A stretch of 19,240 nt of DNA from Lachnospiraceae bacterium (GTDB lineage Bacteria; Bacillota; Clostridia; Lachnospirales; Lachnospiraceae), in assembly GCA_900763175.1 (NCBI GenBank), contig CAAFJI010000099.1, forward strand, positions 1-19,240, written 5' to 3'. The notes under the pieces were generated by a model that had not been told where the DNA came from, searched no databases, and saw nothing but the letters and a program-made list of their open reading frames with translations. A program made the position numbers and the translations under genes. Shown here one piece after another: positions 16,437 to 19,240 of this stretch (position 1 is its first letter; every line of letters begins with the position of its first letter).

Positions 16437-18073
16437 TTTTCCTCTTTATACTCCATACATAACATAGTAATATCGTCAAACTGCTGTGCGCCATCGGTAA
16501 ATTCGTCTACACTTGCCCGCACATTGTTAAGCAGTGTTTTCAGGTTCTCCTTCTCATTGGCCTTTAATACCTCCTGCAGTCTGTCCATTCCGTATTGCTC
16601 CTTGGACAAATTCACAGCCTCCGGAATACCGTCTGTGTAAAGAAACAGCTTATCTCCCTTCTTGAGATTCATCTTTCCGGAGCGGTAGTTCATCCCTTCC
16701 AGTCCTGCCAGCACAAAGGCAGACTTGGTTTGGTAAACTTCCCAGGTACCTTCTTCTTTATGATATATGATAGGTTTCTCATGACCTGCATTTACAAATT
16801 CCAGTTCTCCGGTTCTCAGATCCAGAACTCCTTCAAAAGCGGTAATAAACAATCCTTCTTTATTGGACTCACATAGAAGATCATTTACTTTAGTAAATAC
16901 ATCCCCTAAGGAAGCTTCAAATCCAGAATAATCTTTGATCAATGTTTTTCCGATTACCATAAATAAGGCAGCCGGAACTCCCTTTCCGGATACATCGGCC
17001 ATTACAACAGCCAAATGATTTTTATCGATCATAAAGAAATCGTAGAAGTCGCCACCAACCTCTTTTGCAGGAGACATACTTGCATAAATATCAAATTCCG
17101 CTACATCCGGAAATGGAGGGAAAATGCATGGCAGCATACTTGCCTGTATATGCGTCGCAATGCTTAATTCCGATTCAATCCGTTCCTTCTCTTTCGTTTC
17201 CCTTAACAGGCTGCCCATATATTTCTTAATATCCTGTGACAAAGTCATCAGGGAATCAGACAGGGTCTGCATCTCGTCCCCAGAATGAATTACAGGATCG
17301 ATAAATTTCAAATCTTCCGGCTGTACTCCCTCGTGGCTGCTTTGGACAAACGCATTTGCAGAAGCATCCAGTTTACGGATTGGCAGGATTACTTTATTGC
17401 GTATCCATAAATATAACATCACAAAGAATACCAGGGCATTGATAATACCGGCAACTGCAATACTTCGTGCATATTCCAGAAATACACGATCCATCTCTTT
17501 CATGGAAGTATCTACTGCCAGCACAGCAACGGGTTCTCCGGCACTGTTTTTTATAGCCATAAGTCCACTGTACATATATCCAAAGGCAGTTTTATTCTCA
17601 TAATATGTGATGCCATCCGCAGACATGGAAGAAATATAATATTCCGTCACCTTCGCATCATATTCTGTTCCGGTAAGCTTTCCAAGATAGACATTATCCG
17701 AATCATTTAGTTCCTCTTTACTGACACCTGCCATCACATACATCATCGTATCTGTGCCTTCTTTTTTCAGTGGCTTCAACAGATAAATGTATTCAATGTC
17801 ATAATTATCCCGGATCTGATTCATAAATTCCTGGCTATCCTCATACTGGGAAGATTCTGTCTTCGTATCGATGCAGCGTTCAAGATCATCCCCATCCAGA
17901 TGGACCGCAGTAATGTTAAGGATACCGGATAAATATTTTTCATATTGCTTTCTTGTACTTTTTCCATAAATGGCAAAGCCAACGCTCCCCATTACAATAC
18001 AGATACACAAAGCAAAAATGATACTGGTAACCATCAGCGTAGTTCCCAAATGTTTTTTCTTTTTTTCAGTCAT
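16433..18073 (-). CDS. membrane sensor PP2C (SpoIIE/RsbU-type) serine phosphatase
   Basis: The 546-residue protein couples outside sensing to protein-serine dephosphorylation inside. After a basic start comes a membrane helix (about 12-36), then an extracytoplasmic Cache-like domain (37-200), ending in the strand EPVAVLAVDTS. A second helix (about 203-223) leads to a HAMP-like linker (224-285), then a PP2C domain (about 300-545) opening ELSIATHIQASMLP. Metal-binding acidic residues lie in EVGGDFYDF (338-346), MADVSGKG (358-365, Asp360), YTDG (479-482, Asp481) and QFDD (531-534), so the enzyme should be active. Relatives such as RsbU dephosphorylate STAS-domain anti-anti-sigma factors; none is encoded here. 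I chose ATG 18073, since ATG 18133 and 18118 lack a properly spaced ribosome site; AAGGA stands 11 bases before 18073. The gap to the preceding gene is 67 bases, and the next gene overlaps by four. Confidence 0.93.
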   Translation of the reverse strand: MTEKKKKHLGTTLMVTSIIFALCICIVMGSVGFAIYGKSTRKQYEKYLSGILNITAVHLDGDDLERCIDTKTESSQYEDSQEFMNQIRDNYDIEYIYLLKPLKKEGTDTMMYVMAGVSKEELNDSDNVYLGKLTGTEYDAKVTEYYISSMSADGITYYENKTAFGYMYSGLMAIKNSAGEPVAVLAVDTSMKEMDRVFLEYARSIAVAGIINALVFFVMLYLWIRNKVILPIRKLDASANAFVQSSHEGVQPEDLKFIDPVIHSGDEMQTLSDSLMTLSQDIKKYMGSLLRETKEKERIESELSIATHIQASMLPCIFPPFPDVAEFDIYASMSPAKEVGGDFYDFFMIDKNHLAVVMADVSGKGVPAALFMVIGKTLIKDYSGFEASLGDVFTKVNDLLCESNKEGLFITAFEGVLDLRTGELEFVNAGHEKPIIYHKEEGTWEVYQTKSAFVLAGLEGMNYRSGKMNLKKGDKLFLYTDGIPEAVNLSKEQYGMDRLQEVLKANEKENLKTLLNNVRASVDEFTDGAQQFDDITMLCMEYKEEK

Positions 18074-18140
18074 ATCTATGCATTTCCTTTTGATAAAAAA
18101 ATCTGCATCCGAGATCATTCCCCCAGATGCCATCTGTTAT
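18074..18140 (-). other. 67-base intergenic stretch with weak hairpin and T7 run
   Basis: On the minus strand GCATC and GATGC can form a five-bp stem around a 16-base loop, with AGATTTTTTT just after. This might attenuate transcription between the acyltransferase-like gene and the phosphatase cassette, but the stem is short and the loop long. I see no promoter with both boxes, so read-through from the upstream gene remains the simplest source of the cassette transcript. Confidence 0.25.
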
Positions 18141-19240
18141 TTATATCTTCGATGGGGACTTTCTCTTATCTGTGAGCATAAGATATCCCTGCACAAGTAA
18201 ATCCGTTATAAGCAGTACGATTACAGACCATATCAGACATTCTTTTACATTAAATTCGTAAAATGCAGCAAAGCCGCCAATCACCCAATACACTCCGATA
18301 TGCACTGCATACATCTTAGAGATCTGTCTGGAATAAAAACACAATTTCCTGTATCCGAATTTCCATTTCTCTATAAGAGGCATGATCCAAAACGAAACTG
18401 CAAATACAAACAGGATCATGCAAAAGCTTCCCAGCACCTTTATAAGGCCCGGTGTTCTGTACTGTTCAATCATATAATTGAAAAATCCGTCAACACCAGG
18501 ATGCCGTACCGCACATCCAATAAACCAGATCGCTGCTATGATTCCAGTTACGAGTCCACTCTTTTTGTAGAAATTTCCTTTTTCATTTTCCGGCACTCTT
18601 CTAAGCACTTTTCCGAAAACATATCCCAGAAATACGTAGCTTAAATAAGGAAAAAAGCAGAAGCTTGTTTCCCCTTTTCCGCCAAAGGTCATATCTAAGA
18701 TCCAGTTCAGTGCCTGATTATCGGAAACTAACAATTTGGTAAACGGTGATACCAGTCCCACAATCACAGCACTTATTACGTACCCTTCCAGCTTCACATT
18801 TAATTTCCTGTATAATGCAAGTACCAGGTAACACATACCGGATATAAAAAATATATTTACAAAGGTAAGCATGGAATATAAGTTTGCATGATATAACTCC
18901 CTGCTGCCTGCCACTTCCCCTGTGAGCAAATTTCTCACATAGAAACTAATTGTCATCACTGCCCCATAGCATAAATTACTTAAGCCCTGATAAAGCAATA
19001 ATTTTACACCATTTTTCACCATATCCTTCGGCTGGGAGTGGCGTGTGAAAGCGCTCCCAAAGCCCATGGTAAAAAGATACAGACAGGCACCTGTGGGCAT
19101 AAACAGGGCAAACATCATCTTATGTACAGCGGATTCTGCTGCATCTGCACCTGCGATTGTCTGAAAGGAATGTATGAATACGATCATGATCATGAGAAAG
19201 CCTTTTACTAAATCAAGCTCTCTTTGCCGTCCTACATTCA
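18141..19240 (-). CDS. acyltransferase-like multi-pass membrane protein (5' end beyond window)
   Basis: The frame stays open to the window edge. Translation upstream of the internal ATG at 19193 gives NVGRQRELDLVKGFLMIMIV, then FIHSF. This matches the opening of acyltransferase-3/DUF1624-type membrane enzymes (R-x-LD, then a helix with a conserved His), so the true start lies past 19240 and 19193 is not the start. At least 366 residues are present, with roughly ten hydrophobic helices and a short basic tail ending KRKSPSKI. Such proteins transfer acyl groups to sugars, lipids or cell-wall polymers from the membrane; the substrate here is unknown. It points the same way as the phosphatase cassette, 67 bases upstream, and may share its transcript. 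Family assignment is by pattern only. Confidence 0.8.
   Translation of the reverse strand, partial: NVGRQRELDLVKGFLMIMIVFIHSFQTIAGADAAESAVHKMMFALFMPTGACLYLFTMGFGSAFTRHSQPKDMVKNGVKLLLYQGLSNLCYGAVMTISFYVRNLLTGEVAGSRELYHANLYSMLTFVNIFFISGMCYLVLALYRKLNVKLEGYVISAVIVGLVSPFTKLLVSDNQALNWILDMTFGGKGETSFCFFPYLSYVFLGYVFGKVLRRVPENEKGNFYKKSGLVTGIIAAIWFIGCAVRHPGVDGFFNYMIEQYRTPGLIKVLGSFCMILFVFAVSFWIMPLIEKWKFGYRKLCFYSRQISKMYAVHIGVYWVIGGFAAFYEFNVKECLIWSVIVLLITDLLVQGYLMLTDKRKSPSKI

Noticed and set aside
19191..19193. Internal ATG as the start of the acyltransferase-like gene
   Set aside because: The upstream in-frame codons encode a conserved-looking family opening (RQRELDLVKGF) and remain open to the window edge.

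Overview
The window looks like a chromosomal segment from an endospore-forming, low-to-moderate GC member of the Clostridia. A Lachnospiraceae-type genome is my inference. The basis is a spoIVB sporulation protease next to the clostridial block asp23-nusB-xseA-xseB-ispA-dxs-tlyA-nadK-argR-recN. There are 16 protein genes, 15 on the minus strand. I see no tRNA, rRNA, CRISPR array, insertion sequence or phage gene.

Region 1 (1-1422): spoIVB lies on the plus strand and runs convergently into recN. Two perfect inverted repeats, side by side, separate the two genes. In most Clostridia spoIVB follows recN on the same strand, so the order is rearranged here.

Region 2 (1423-10705): a tightly packed housekeeping operon read right to left. 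asp23 has a good sigma-A-type promoter in front of it and an intrinsic terminator at its stop codon. Then follow nusB (antitermination), xseA and xseB (exonuclease VII), ispA and dxs (isoprenoid precursors by the MEP route), tlyA (rRNA 2'-O-methyltransferase/S4 protein), nadK (NADP synthesis), argR (arginine repressor) and recN (recombination repair). Most joins are overlaps or gaps of only a few bases, with strong Shine-Dalgarno sites before several non-ATG starts.

Region 3 (10706-12411): prfC (peptide release factor 3), with its own near-consensus promoter.

Region 4 (12412-19240): an accessory cassette. First comes a multi-pass acyltransferase-like membrane protein, cut off by the window edge. 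It is followed by a membrane-bound SpoIIE/RsbU-type PP2C phosphatase with an extracytoplasmic sensor domain and HAMP linker. Next is a soluble 367-residue protein that I cannot assign. Last is a 974-residue protein that fuses a propeller-like sensor, a Cache-like sensor and a complete MFS permease. The last three genes are joined by two ATGA start/stop overlaps and are almost certainly co-translated. This set is the best candidate in the window for an undescribed system: a two-sensor signalling and transport module with no recognisable STAS, anti-sigma or kinase partner beside it.
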